Shown here: one piece after another, positions 1 to 8,559 of the stretch
How positions within the stretch are numbered: the stretch's first letter is position 1
Layout of the letters: the number at the start of each line of letters is the position of its first letter
Assembly (NCBI GenBank): GCA_903875055.1
Contig: CAIQUX010000259.1
Location: 1-42,095 of the forward strand
Source: an uncultured Bacteroidota bacterium
Lineage (GTDB): Bacteria; Bacteroidota; Bacteroidia; Chitinophagales; Chitinophagaceae
Direction: 5' to 3'
Length of the DNA stretch: 42,095 nt
Position numbers and translations under genes: made by a program
Notes under the pieces: model-generated
Told to the model about the DNA's origin: nothing
Databases searched by the model: none
What the model saw: only the letters and a program-made list of their open reading frames with translations

Positions 1-1445
1 GCATGGCCAATTTTATTTTGGCATTGTATGACCAGAACCTGAAATCTGTAAAAAATGCCGAAATCGAAATCTCTAAGAACTCCGAATTGGCTGCATCTGC
101 TTTCAACGGACAGTACTTTCTTTTTATTTTTGCTGACCTTTCCAAGAAAAAACGCACCATGGTGACCTTGGATAAAAATGGTGTCATCATCAAACAGAAT
201 GTAGAAGAAGATGTTCGCGCTGCACTGCTGACACCGGATAATTATCCGGAAATTCATGGTATCAGTGAGAATGAATTTGTCATTGTGCGACCTGAAAAAG
301 AAAAGAAATTCGGTTATGAAATACAGCGGGTTGACAAAAATCTGAATAGCAAATGGACCCAATCATTTTTTCCTGAAAAGGGAGTGTGGAGCGTTGAAGA
401 CAGTAAACTGTCGGGGGACAAACTGATTTTACTCCGTAAGGAAAAGGCCAACGCACTGCTTGGCGACAAGCACACGTATAGCGTACAGTCAGTGAATCTC
501 GAAACGGGCGAAGCAGTTTATTCCACAGCGTTGGTAAATGAGGATGATGGTGCCTATCCTGACTTCATCAGGGTAGATGACAAAGGTGTGGTCGCTACAG
601 GAGGTATGTATTTCAAAGATGGCAAGTATGATGACAAGAACTCCGATGGATTATTCTTTGCTTTGATCAGTCCGGACGGCATAATCTCCAAGTTCAGCAA
701 GTCAAGTTGGAAGAAAGTAAAGGATCAAATCAAAGGTGATTTTTCAAGCGACCTAGTTGGAGGAAGAACCAAGGTGCTTGTTGAAGATATAATTCAGAAA
801 AAGGACGGAAATTATATGGTGATTGGTGAAACCTGGAGAAAATCAAACAGTTCGGATAATACAGGATCAGGTTCACTGCGGAAGTTGGGCGGTCTCGGTG
901 GCGGTTCGAGCAGTTCGTCTGACAGTAAGGATAAAGGGTTTACCTTAATGGATTTTGCATTCTTCAATTTCGATGCAAAGGGCGATTTGAGTGGCATAGA
1001 CAAGGTTGAAAAAGTGACGAAAGAAGCTGTCATCAAAGGCTCTCTGGCCGAAGAACATGGATTGGCGATGGCCCAAAATTTGTATAAGCGGAAGTTTTTC
1101 TGTTACCGCCATACCATCGAAGCCAATAACAAGCAATACATCATGTTTAAAAATGATGATGGATTTAAATGCAAAGCTTACTTCTTACCGGTAGGGGCAA
1201 GTTCAGTTTCCGGAATAAGAAGCATTGATATGGATAAGTGGGTTTCAGAAGGGTTGAACAAATTGGGCAAACTTTCAAAAATGGCTGGTGGAAATAAATA
1301 CACATTTGGCAGTAGTGATAACATGTTTGAGACATCCAACCCTGAACTTTACAAGAATATCATTCCCGCCAAGCCTGGTTTTGTATTGTTGTATCAATTC
1401 TATAATGGCAAACTAGCGATGTGGTTACAGCAAGTGCCGCAATAG
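1..1445 (+). CDS. Hypothetical protein, 5'-truncated by the window edge
   Basis: Open from the first base; the first visible ATG (base 3) is probably internal, because no signal peptide is present and the reading begins inside an apparently folded beta-rich region. The roughly 480 visible residues have recurring short strands (for example ITLDKNG-like and NYMVIGETW) that resemble WD/propeller-like or large Bacteroidota secreted hypothetical proteins. A flexible Gly/Ser loop (GGLGGGSSSSSDSKDKG) lies near residues 296-312. The C-terminus ends in LLYQFYNGKLAMWLQQVPQ with no T9SS or membrane signal. I do not recognise the family with certainty; it may be one of the Bacteroidota DUF6770-like proteins, but that is a guess. 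A strong hairpin terminator follows, so it is not part of the cco operon. Confidence 0.75.
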   Translation, partial: MANFILALYDQNLKSVKNAEIEISKNSELAASAFNGQYFLFIFADLSKKKRTMVTLDKNGVIIKQNVEEDVRAALLTPDNYPEIHGISENEFVIVRPEKEKKFGYEIQRVDKNLNSKWTQSFFPEKGVWSVEDSKLSGDKLILLRKEKANALLGDKHTYSVQSVNLETGEAVYSTALVNEDDGAYPDFIRVDDKGVVATGGMYFKDGKYDDKNSDGLFFALISPDGIISKFSKSSWKKVKDQIKGDFSSDLVGGRTKVLVEDIIQKKDGNYMVIGETWRKSNSSDNTGSGSLRKLGGLGGGSSSSSDSKDKGFTLMDFAFFNFDAKGDLSGIDKVEKVTKEAVIKGSLAEEHGLAMAQNLYKRKFFCYRHTIEANNKQYIMFKNDDGFKCKAYFLPVGASSVSGIRSIDMDKWVSEGLNKLGKLSKMAGGNKYTFGSSDNMFETSNPELYKNIIPAKPGFVLLYQFYNGKLAMWLQQVPQ

Positions 1446-1534
1446 GCATAACAAGAATCAATTTTTAAAGGCCGTCTGGGTAGTTTACAAGATAGCCTGA
1501 AGAGTTGAGGAAATAGAAATTTTACAATATTTGT

Positions 1535-1587
1535 CCTAATAAAAAAGAAGCTATCTTGAATGACGAATTAGCTTCTTTTTTATTAGG
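1535..1587. terminator. Bidirectional-type hairpin terminator, 19-bp perfect stem
   Basis: CCTAATAAAAAAGAAGCTA (1535-1553) and its exact reverse complement (1569-1587) enclose a 15-nt loop. The stem itself carries an A-run on one side and a T-run on the other, as in factor-independent terminators that work on both strands. It lies 90 nt after the stop of the first gene and separates it from the cco operon. Confidence 0.8.
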
Positions 1588-1642
1588 TAAATTATTGGCA
1601 ACTAACAAGTTACTAACATACGAACAAGGTCAGGTACTAATT

Positions 1643-1667
1643 TTTTTGACAATTTTCATGACAAAAA
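1643..1667. promoter_or_regulatory. Imperfect palindrome upstream of ccoS, possible Crp/Fnr-type operator
   Basis: TTTTTGACA and TGACAAAAA flank a 7-nt spacer, with mismatches in the middle of the arms. The site sits about 50-70 nt upstream of the proposed ccoS -7 element. Crp/Fnr-family regulators commonly control cbb3 operons, and such an upstream position would suit an activator. The match is by shape only, so this is a candidate. Confidence 0.3.
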
Positions 1668-1715
1668 TCATATTTGTATTTGACCAATCCCATTTAATAT
1701 TTTTCTTTGTAAAAG

Positions 1716-1723
1716 TACTTTTG
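1716..1723 (+). promoter_or_regulatory. Bacteroidota -7 element of the cco operon (TACTTTTG)
   Basis: Perfect match to the Bacteroidota TAnnTTTG element, 23 nt before the ccoS ATG, giving a predicted leader of about 20 nt. No convincing TTTG -33 element is seen at the usual spacing, which fits a promoter that needs an activator. Confidence 0.5.
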
Positions 1724-1746
1724 TTCTGATTAAAAAATCATCTGAT

Positions 1747-1917
1747 ATGAATGTTCTCATTTTTCTTCTTGTTGTAAGTTTAACAGTTGCCTTATGTTTT
1801 CTGGGAGCCTACATATGGAGCGTTAAAACAGGACAGTTTGATGATGATTATTCTCCTGCTCATCGAATTCTATTTGATGACACCATTGACACCATTAAAA
1901 ACGAAAATAAAAAATAG
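1747..1917 (+). CDS. ccoS: CcoS, cbb3 oxidase assembly protein (56 aa)
   Basis: Too short for the ORF track. The translation begins MNVLIFLLVVSLTVALCFLG and continues with AYIWSVKTGQFDD. A single N-terminal membrane helix (about residues 3-24) followed by a W-x3-T-GQFDD stretch is the hallmark of CcoS, a small inner-membrane protein needed to load cofactors into the cbb3 catalytic subunit. The tail is charged and cytoplasmic. It ends 2 nt before the ccoNO ATG, so the two are co-transcribed. In many Bacteroidota ccoS follows the copper ATPase gene ccoI; here the upstream gene is unrelated and separated by a terminator, making ccoS the first gene of the operon. Confidence 0.9.
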   Translation: MNVLIFLLVVSLTVALCFLGAYIWSVKTGQFDDDYSPAHRILFDDTIDTIKNENKK

Positions 1918-1919
1918 AT

Positions 1920-4040
1920 ATGCAAGCAGAAAAATTTTATTACGACAATAAGATTGTAAAACAATTTGGATTTGCCGCCTTATTTTGGGGTGTCATCGGT
2001 ATGTTGGTTGGAATCATCATCGCATTTCAGTTGGCTTTTCCGGTCTTGAATTTAGGAATCCCATACACGACTTTCGGGCGACTACGTCCGCTGCACACCA
2101 ATGCAGTAATTTTCGCCTTTGTTGGTAACGCTATGTTTGCCGGAGTTTATTATATCCTTCAAAGGGTGCTAAAAACGCGTCTGTTCAGTGACACCCTTAG
2201 TAAGATCCACCTTTGGGGATGGCAGACTATCATAGTACTTGCTGCCGTATCGCTTCTATGCGGTTTTACAACCGGAAAGGAATATGCTGAGTTGGAATGG
2301 CCAATTGATATTCTGATTACTTTAATCTGGGTTGTATTTGGGATAAACATGTTCGGTACTATTTTAAAACGAAGAGAGCGTCATCTGTATGTTGCGATTT
2401 GGTTTTTTATTGCCACTTGGGTGACAGTAGCTTTGCTGCATATTGTGAATTCACTTGAACTTCCTGTTTCTCTTACCAAGAGTTATAGTTTGTATGCCGG
2501 TGTTCAAGATGCGTTGGTACAATGGTGGTATGGTCACAATGCAGTAGCTTTCTTCCTAACCACACCATTCCTGGGTCTGATGTATTACTTCGTTCCTAAA
2601 GCGGCCAATCGTCCAGTCTATTCATACAGATGGAGCATTGTGCATTTCTGGGCTTTGATTTTCTTGTATATCTGGGCTGGTCCTCACCATCTGTTGTATA
2701 CAGCTTTGCCAGGCTGGGCTCAGGCGTTAGGAACTGTATTCAGCGTGATGCTGATTATTCCTAGTTGGGCAGGTATGCTGAACGGTCTTTATACTTTGCG
2801 CGGTGCATGGGATAAAGTTCGTGAAGATCCTATCCTTAAAATGTTTGTGGTGGCACTGACCTGTTATGGGATGTCAACATTTGAAGGGCCTATGCTTTCA
2901 TTAAAAACAGTGAATGCTATCAGTCACTATACCGATTGGACAATTGCCCATGTGCATATTGGTGCTCTAGGGTGGAACGGATTCCTAATATTCGGTATGT
3001 TATATTATCTGATACCAAGAATGTGGGGTACAACCTTGTACAGTGTCAAATTAGCTAATCAACACTTCCTGATTGGAACAGTCGGTATCTTATTATATGC
3101 TATCCCTATGTATTGGGCCGGTTTCTCTCAAAGTATCATGTGGAAACAATTTACCGAAAGCGGGCAGTTGCAATTCCAATTCATGGAAACAGTTACTCAT
3201 ATCACTCCGATGTATATCATACGTGGCATTGGTGGAAGCCTCTATTGGATTGGGGCCCTTATGGCAATCTATAACATTTACAAAACTGTTAAACAAGGTT
3301 CATTTATTGCCAATGAAGCTGCTGAGGCCTTGCCTCTTTCTGCGCAACCAATGCCTGTGGGGCATATGCATTGGCACACCATAATTGAGCGCAAGCCGTT
3401 GCGATTCTTATTGTTTGCTTCAATTGCCGTTTCTATCGGTGGGGCCGTTGAATTAATCCCAACTTTTATGATCAATGACAATGTACCTACGATTGCCGCT
3501 GTAAAACCTTACACTCCGCTTGAATTATTAGGTCGAGATATCTATATAAGAGAAGGTTGTTACAACTGTCACTCTCAGATGATACGGCCGTTCAGGGACG
3601 AAGAAGCCCGATATGGGGAATACTCAAAAGCAGGCGAATTTGTCTATGATCACCCATTCCAATGGGGTAGCAAACGCACTGGTCCTGATTTACATCGGAT
3701 TGGTGGAAAGTATCCTAACAGTTGGCATTACAATCACATGCGCTTCCCTCAAGATATGACACCTAACAGTCTGATGCCACCTTACCCTTGGCTGCTTGAA
3801 AATGATTTGGATATCAGTCTGACTGAAGTTAAAATAAAAGCCATGCGTAAATTAGGAGTCCCCTATCCTGATGGTTATGAAAATATTGCGGTAGCAGACC
3901 TTCATAAACAAGCCGATGCAATTGCTGCCAACCTTAATACTGAAAAAATAAAGACCAACAGGAATAAAGAAATTATCGCTGTGATCGCCTACCTGCAACG
4001 CTTAGGAACAGATATCAAGAAAGGAGAAATAAAAAAATAA
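1920..4040 (+). CDS. ccoN: CcoNO fusion, cbb3 oxidase catalytic subunit I plus cytochrome c subunit II
   Basis: Reduces O2 to water in the inner membrane at high affinity. Residues 1 to about 480 are CcoN: about twelve helices with the expected ligands H59 (low-spin haem b, RPLHTNA), H206 (WYGHNA) and H256/H257 (GPHH) for CuB, and H344/H346 (AHVHIGALGW) for the haems. Residues about 520-706 are CcoO, with one membrane anchor and a c-type haem site CYNCH at 547-551 followed by SQMIRPF. CcoN and CcoO are separate in proteobacteria; the fusion is typical of Bacteroidota, and 706 aa is the usual size. It lies 2 nt after ccoS and 39 nt before ccoQ. All ligands are present, so the subunit should be functional. 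Confidence 0.97.
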   Translation: MQAEKFYYDNKIVKQFGFAALFWGVIGMLVGIIIAFQLAFPVLNLGIPYTTFGRLRPLHTNAVIFAFVGNAMFAGVYYILQRVLKTRLFSDTLSKIHLWGWQTIIVLAAVSLLCGFTTGKEYAELEWPIDILITLIWVVFGINMFGTILKRRERHLYVAIWFFIATWVTVALLHIVNSLELPVSLTKSYSLYAGVQDALVQWWYGHNAVAFFLTTPFLGLMYYFVPKAANRPVYSYRWSIVHFWALIFLYIWAGPHHLLYTALPGWAQALGTVFSVMLIIPSWAGMLNGLYTLRGAWDKVREDPILKMFVVALTCYGMSTFEGPMLSLKTVNAISHYTDWTIAHVHIGALGWNGFLIFGMLYYLIPRMWGTTLYSVKLANQHFLIGTVGILLYAIPMYWAGFSQSIMWKQFTESGQLQFQFMETVTHITPMYIIRGIGGSLYWIGALMAIYNIYKTVKQGSFIANEAAEALPLSAQPMPVGHMHWHTIIERKPLRFLLFASIAVSIGGAVELIPTFMINDNVPTIAAVKPYTPLELLGRDIYIREGCYNCHSQMIRPFRDEEARYGEYSKAGEFVYDHPFQWGSKRTGPDLHRIGGKYPNSWHYNHMRFPQDMTPNSLMPPYPWLLENDLDISLTEVKIKAMRKLGVPYPDGYENIAVADLHKQADAIAANLNTEKIKTNRNKEIIAVIAYLQRLGTDIKKGEIKK

Positions 4041-4079
4041 GCTCAATCCACATTTCAATCAACATCAAAATTAAACAAG

Positions 4080-4238
4080 ATGAAATTTAAAAACTATCTG
4101 GAACAAATAAACGGAGTTGAGATTTATCCAATGATATCATTGATCATCTTCGGTGCCATATTTATTGCCGTCCTTGCGTACGCATTTACGGCAGATAAAA
4201 AAAGCATGAACGATAAAGCCAATATTCCATTAAATTAA
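4080..4238 (+). CDS. ccoQ: CcoQ-like small cbb3 oxidase subunit (52 aa)
   Basis: Missing from the ORF track because of its length. It reads MKFKNYLEQINGVEIYPMIS followed by one hydrophobic helix (LIIFGAIFIAVLAYAF) and a short polar tail. Size, single helix and position between ccoNO and ccoP identify it as the CcoQ/FixQ-type subunit, which in other bacteria stabilises the association of CcoP with the core complex. It ends 15 nt before the ccoP start. Sequence conservation in this family is low, so the call rests on topology and context. Confidence 0.82.
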   Translation: MKFKNYLEQINGVEIYPMISLIIFGAIFIAVLAYAFTADKKSMNDKANIPLN

Positions 4239-4253
4239 TACACTTAAACGATT

Positions 4254-5414
4254 ATGAATACAATTAGAAAAATAAAAAAAATAATGCTGACCTTATCAGT
4301 TCTTATGATTGGCAGCTTGTCTACATGGGCCGCTGCGACAGCAACGGCACCCACAGCAGCAAGTGTGAATTTCATGAATACAGACTCTCTGCTACGATGG
4401 ATATTGGTTGGCGTGATTGTCCTGTTTGTGCTCATTATTGCAGTGCTGGCTAACGCTATCAAAGTTGCTGGTGGTGCATATCAGCAAAAAGTCAGAGCAG
4501 AAAAAGCATCTAATTCAAAATTACTTTCACTAACAATACTACTTAGCCTGATCTCTTCATCCGTATTTGCTCAGGCAACATTGAAGCCATCAGATACCAA
4601 TTCATTCAGCAATTGGGATGTCTACTTATTCGTTGTTATCATCATACTACTTTTTGTAGTGGTGCTGACTATGGTAAGGACACTATTTATATTAATGGGT
4701 ATTAAGAAAGCAGAACAGCTTAGTGCAGACGGCAAGGCTGCCAAAGTGGTCACTCTATTTCAAAAGTTAAATGAAACCGTGCCTATCGAAGATGAAGATA
4801 GTCTTGACTTGTCACATGATTATGACGGCATCCGCGAGTTAGACAACAAAGTGCCTTCTTGGTGGACCTGGGGCTTCTTTGCAAGCGTCTTGTTTGCAGT
4901 GATTTACCTGTACCGTATGTTCGGTTCCGAAACATTACCGAATCAGTATGTTGAGTTAGCACAAGCGAACGAAATCGCTTCCGCTGAAAAATTAGCTTAC
5001 CTTAAAAAAGGTGCAAATAATGTCGATGAAAATACAGTCAAAATGTTAGGATCAGCTGAAATTTCGGAGGGTGCTACATTGTTTTCAAAAAATTGTATCG
5101 CTTGCCATGGTGCAAACGGGCAAGGCGGTGTAGGGCCAAACCTGACTGATGATTATTGGATTCATAAAGGAGGTATCAAGGATGTCTTCTATACCATCAA
5201 ATATGGCTGGGCAGAGAAAGGAATGAAGAGCTGGAAAGAGGATTTTTCTCCTGTTCAAATTGCTCAATTGGCTAGTTTTGTAAAATCACTGCATGGTACG
5301 AACCCTCCTGCAGCTAAGGAGAAACAAGGAGAATTGTATACAGAAGGAAACGACCATGCTCCTTCTGATTCGACTAAAAACACAACTTCGGATACCACAG
5401 CAGTAAAAAAGTAA
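4254..5414 (+). CDS. ccoP: CcoP, monohaem cytochrome c subunit of cbb3 oxidase
   Basis: Electron-entry subunit of the oxidase, anchored in the inner membrane with a periplasmic cytochrome domain. A FixP N-terminal signature (HDYDGIRELDNKVPSWW) precedes a helix (about 204-222). The single c-type haem motif is CIACH at 281-285, followed by GANGQGGVGPNLTDDYW. Classical CcoP has two haem motifs; one is common in Bacteroidota. The N-terminus is odd: a signal-like helix (about 10-27) plus a membrane helix (about 48-70) is followed by a second signal-like helix ending SSSVFAQ (about 85-103) plus another membrane helix (about 116-138). The C-terminal 35 residues are polar and Thr/Lys rich. It lies 7 nt before ccoG. 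Confidence 0.93.
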   Translation: MNTIRKIKKIMLTLSVLMIGSLSTWAAATATAPTAASVNFMNTDSLLRWILVGVIVLFVLIIAVLANAIKVAGGAYQQKVRAEKASNSKLLSLTILLSLISSSVFAQATLKPSDTNSFSNWDVYLFVVIIILLFVVVLTMVRTLFILMGIKKAEQLSADGKAAKVVTLFQKLNETVPIEDEDSLDLSHDYDGIRELDNKVPSWWTWGFFASVLFAVIYLYRMFGSETLPNQYVELAQANEIASAEKLAYLKKGANNVDENTVKMLGSAEISEGATLFSKNCIACHGANGQGGVGPNLTDDYWIHKGGIKDVFYTIKYGWAEKGMKSWKEDFSPVQIAQLASFVKSLHGTNPPAAKEKQGELYTEGNDHAPSDSTKNTTSDTTAVKK

Positions 5415-5421
5415 ACACAAA

Positions 5422-6822
5422 TTGGAAGATACCAACACGCAGTCAGAACAGAATTTCAGAGATAAGATATCTACAGTTGATATCAAGGGAAAACGAAAAT
5501 GGATGTATGTGTTTCAGCCTAAAGGCAAACTATACAATCTCAGAACCTATTTCAGCATCGTGTACTTGTTGTTATTATTTGGGTTACCTTTTGTCAAGTA
5601 CAATGGGAATCCTGTCTTCCTTTTTGATGTAACGAAATCTAAATTCATTTTTTTCGGACAGGTATTTCTTCCTCAGGATTTCATCTTGTTCGGAATCGGA
5701 ATGTTGGTATTTCTCCTTTTCGTCGTGGTGTTTACGTTGATTTTCGGGCGTGTATTTTGTGGGTGGGCCTGCCCTCAGACTATCTTTCTTGAAATGGTCT
5801 TCAGGAAAATAGAATATTGGATTGAAGGTTCCGCCAATAAACAACAATCTGCCGATACCAAAGCCTGGACCAGTGAATTGTATCTTCGTAAGATTGTCAA
5901 GCATATCGTTTTTTTTAGTTTATCATTCATCATCGCTAATACATTCTTGTCGTATATCATAGGTCTGGATGAATTACTGCATTACATGAAAGAGCCGCTG
6001 TCCAAGCATGTTCTGGGTATTACTTTACTGATGGTATTTACCCTTTTATTTTACGCTGTCTATGCTTTCGTGCGAGAAATCAGCTGTATCGTCATTTGCC
6101 CTTATGGTCGTTTACAAGGCGTGTTACTTGACAGAAATTCAATCGTAGTGATTTATGATTACCTACGTGGTGAACCTCGAAACAAGAAACGAAAAGAAAC
6201 AGCCGAAAACCATGGCGATTGCATCGATTGCGGAATGTGTGTGAATGTGTGCCCTACCGGGATTGATATTCGAAATGGAACCCAGCTTGAATGCGTCAAT
6301 TGCACATCTTGTATTGATGTCTGCAACATGATGATGAAAAATGTTGGACTGCAACCAAATCTGATTAAGTTTGGAAGTGAGAATGATGTGGCAACAGGTG
6401 TGAAACCAAAGTTGACTTATCGGATTAAAGCTTACAGTGTCGTCTTGATCGTTTTGCTTAGTTTGCTTGTTGGACTTTTAGCCACCCGTGATATGTTTGA
6501 CTCGACCATTCTTCGCGTAGCCGGTCAGATATTGCAAGAAAACCCAGACAATACGATCAGCAACCTATATAAAATAAAAATCGTTAGTAAGAGCGGGTAT
6601 ACAGAACCTTATCATTTAGAGCTTGATTCGAAGTTTGCACAGATTGAGTATGTTGGCAAAAAACTAGACTCACTCAAATCAGGAATCGAAAGTGAAGAGA
6701 CATTTTTTATCAAAGTGCCCAAAGAACATATCAAGCAAAGGAAGGAGAACCTGAAGATTCTAATAAAATCAGGAAATGATGTGATTCAAGCTAAAAAAAT
6801 TACCTTTATCGGTGAATACTAA
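5422..6822 (+). CDS. ccoG: CcoG (FixG/RdxA), membrane polyferredoxin for cbb3 oxidase assembly
   Basis: Inner-membrane iron-sulfur protein; the family is implicated in copper redox chemistry during cbb3 assembly. Visible features are several membrane helices, the conserved FCGWACPQ (C113, C117), CPYGRLQG, and two 4Fe-4S motifs: CIDCGMCVNVCP (C267, C270, C273, C277) and CVNCTSCIDVC (C291, C294, C297, C301). The C-terminal part, after a helix near 337-357, is the usual Ig-like periplasmic domain. The start is a TTG: there is no ATG before residue 28, and starting there would delete the conserved FRDKISTVDIKGKRKW stretch. The length of 466 aa is normal. Confidence 0.95.
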   Translation: MEDTNTQSEQNFRDKISTVDIKGKRKWMYVFQPKGKLYNLRTYFSIVYLLLLFGLPFVKYNGNPVFLFDVTKSKFIFFGQVFLPQDFILFGIGMLVFLLFVVVFTLIFGRVFCGWACPQTIFLEMVFRKIEYWIEGSANKQQSADTKAWTSELYLRKIVKHIVFFSLSFIIANTFLSYIIGLDELLHYMKEPLSKHVLGITLLMVFTLLFYAVYAFVREISCIVICPYGRLQGVLLDRNSIVVIYDYLRGEPRNKKRKETAENHGDCIDCGMCVNVCPTGIDIRNGTQLECVNCTSCIDVCNMMMKNVGLQPNLIKFGSENDVATGVKPKLTYRIKAYSVVLIVLLSLLVGLLATRDMFDSTILRVAGQILQENPDNTISNLYKIKIVSKSGYTEPYHLELDSKFAQIEYVGKKLDSLKSGIESEETFFIKVPKEHIKQRKENLKILIKSGNDVIQAKKITFIGEY

Positions 6823-6879
6823 ACGATGCAGTCGATGATTTATAAAGGACTTCTTGTTTAAAAATAAAGACGAAAGCAT

Positions 6880-7320
6880 ATGAAAAAAATATCACACCCT
6901 GGAAATATCATTCTAATGGGTTTTGGAGGAATGGTCTTGTTTATGTGCTATCTGGTTTACCAATGCACACAGAATCCATCAGTAATGGTCAGCAACAATT
7001 ATTATGAACAGGAGTTAAAGTTTCAGGACCTTATAGATGCGAAAACCAACACCTTGCCATTTACAGATTCGCTCATAATGAACAAAGAATCTCATCAAAT
7101 CACATTTCAGATTCCGTTGAGTATAAACAAGGAAATTACCAAGGCCTCAGTTCAACTTTATAATCGTGCAGATGACAAGAAAGACCGCACTATTAATCTG
7201 GCAAAGAACGAACAAGGTATTTATGCTCTCAATACCATAGATTGGGGTAAGGGTAACTATGAATTGAAACTTTCCATTCAAACCGGAACCAAACAATATT
7301 ATAAAGAGTTCAATTACTAG
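6880..7320 (+). CDS. ccoH: CcoH/FixH family protein
   Basis: 146 aa with one N-terminal membrane helix (about 9-27, NIILMGFGGMVLFMCYLVYQ), then a conserved S-NYYEQEL-FQ segment and a periplasmic beta-sandwich. This is the FixH architecture; CcoH interacts with the assembling cbb3 complex and is needed for its stability. It lies 57 nt after ccoG and 2 nt before the SafE-like gene, within the same operon. The short motif VSNNYYEQELKFQ is the most diagnostic part. Confidence 0.9.
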   Translation: MKKISHPGNIILMGFGGMVLFMCYLVYQCTQNPSVMVSNNYYEQELKFQDLIDAKTNTLPFTDSLIMNKESHQITFQIPLSINKEITKASVQLYNRADDKKDRTINLAKNEQGIYALNTIDWGKGNYELKLSIQTGTKQYYKEFNY

Positions 7321-7322
7321 GC

Positions 7323-8024
7323 ATGTTAGCGATTATCCTTTCTGCCTTCGCTTTGGGTATTTTAGGGAGCCTTCATTGTATTGGCATGTGCGGACCTCTG
7401 GCAATAAGTTTGCCATTTCAAAAAGTACGTGAAGGAACAATTCAATTTGCAACGATTAATTATCATTTCGGCAAAACGATAACTTATGCATTATTCGGCT
7501 TACTGGCAGGCGGTGTAGGTCAGGGATTTGCCTTCTTTAAATGGCAACAAACCTTTTCCATCGCAACTGGCATATTCTTATTATTAATAACATTTTTACC
7601 CTATCTAAAAAATAGTATTCAACTGCCGGGTTCAATTCAAAAGGGATTCAGCAAACTTTTCTCAATGGCTGTCAGACAGACTGAACTAAAATACTTTTTC
7701 GCTTTTGGTTTTCTAAATGGTTTTCTCCCTTGCGGATTAGTTTATACTGCTATTGCCGGAGCAGCTGTTACCTCCACACCATTCACAGGTATGCTTTTCA
7801 TGACATTCTTCGGACTAGGCACGATCCCATCACTGACGGCCGTCATCCTTTTTCAAAAAAAAGCCGGTAGCCGCTTACGGCAATATATGTCCAGAAGTTC
7901 TTATTACATTTCCATTCTAATTGGTGTGTTGCTTATTCTTCGGGGATTAAATCTGGGCATCCCTTATGTCAGCCCTTATATCAATAAAACGTCAAAAGAA
8001 ATAGACTGCTGCCATAAGCATTAA
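7323..8024 (+). CDS. SafE/TauE-like (COG2836-type) membrane protein, cbb3-associated
   Basis: Six-helix inner-membrane protein of 233 aa. It carries the paired motifs GSLHCIGMCGPLAISLP (near residues 14-30) and FLNGFLPCGLVYTAIAGA (near 135-152), each placing Cys residues at a helix start, as in the COG2836 branch of the sulfite-exporter/DsbD-like superfamily. Genes of this type close many Bacteroidota cco operons, and a role in metal or thiol delivery to the oxidase has been inferred, not shown here. The tail ends in DCCHKH, a plausible metal-binding motif. It is separated from ccoH by 2 nt and is the last gene of the operon. Sulfite transport itself is unlikely. Confidence 0.85.
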   Translation: MLAIILSAFALGILGSLHCIGMCGPLAISLPFQKVREGTIQFATINYHFGKTITYALFGLLAGGVGQGFAFFKWQQTFSIATGIFLLLITFLPYLKNSIQLPGSIQKGFSKLFSMAVRQTELKYFFAFGFLNGFLPCGLVYTAIAGAAVTSTPFTGMLFMTFFGLGTIPSLTAVILFQKKAGSRLRQYMSRSSYYISILIGVLLILRGLNLGIPYVSPYINKTSKEIDCCHKH

Positions 8025-8361
8025 ACGTAATCCATTATTATAACCCGCCTTACGCTTACTCAGAGCCAAATGATTGTATTTATAGACCTTGCTTTGGCAG
8101 AAATTTCAGTCTTTGTATTGCAGATTTTATACCGATTGGAATGTTGTAATAGCCCAAAGTTGGATCTGCTTCATTTGTTTTAAACAAAATAACCTTAGGC
8201 ATTTACCAATGTAGGTAACCAAAATAGTTTTGTCTACCCTGATTATCACATTGGCTTTATGTAGGCAAATGAACTTGGATTGATATTTATTGTTGTCCGA
8301 GATATTGAAAATCGACCCAAATCATCTTCCTAGAATCCTTGGTATTTTACAAAAGGCAAAT

Positions 8362-8475
8362 TTAGTTTGATTTTTTTGGGGGAGGCTTAGTTTTGCCGGG
8401 TCTGCCAGGTTGCTTCTGCTTGATAATTCGATCTCGTTTTTTCTTGTATTGGTTTATAATGGAAGTGAGGCATAT
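8362..8475 (-). pseudogene. Possible transposase C-terminal remnant
   Basis: Read on the minus strand, the 37 codons before the stop at 8362 give a basic, Pro-rich tail: YKKKRDRIIKQKQPGRPGKT followed by KPPPKK. Such KRD-IIK-PGRP-KTKPPP endings occur at the C-termini of some insertion-sequence transposases. The reading is cut by a stop upstream and no catalytic region is visible, so if real this is a decayed fragment. Confidence 0.25.
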
Positions 8476-8559
8476 TTAATTCATTAGATGAGTGGATACA
8501 ATGGAAGCTAGAATTGAAAATGCCAGTATTGTATGCTTGCGTTATGGGTAACTTGTAAC

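Noticed and set aside
8174-8188. TTTGTTTTAAACAAA as an operator
   Set aside because: It lies in a region with no adjacent gene start and is AT-rich enough to occur by chance.
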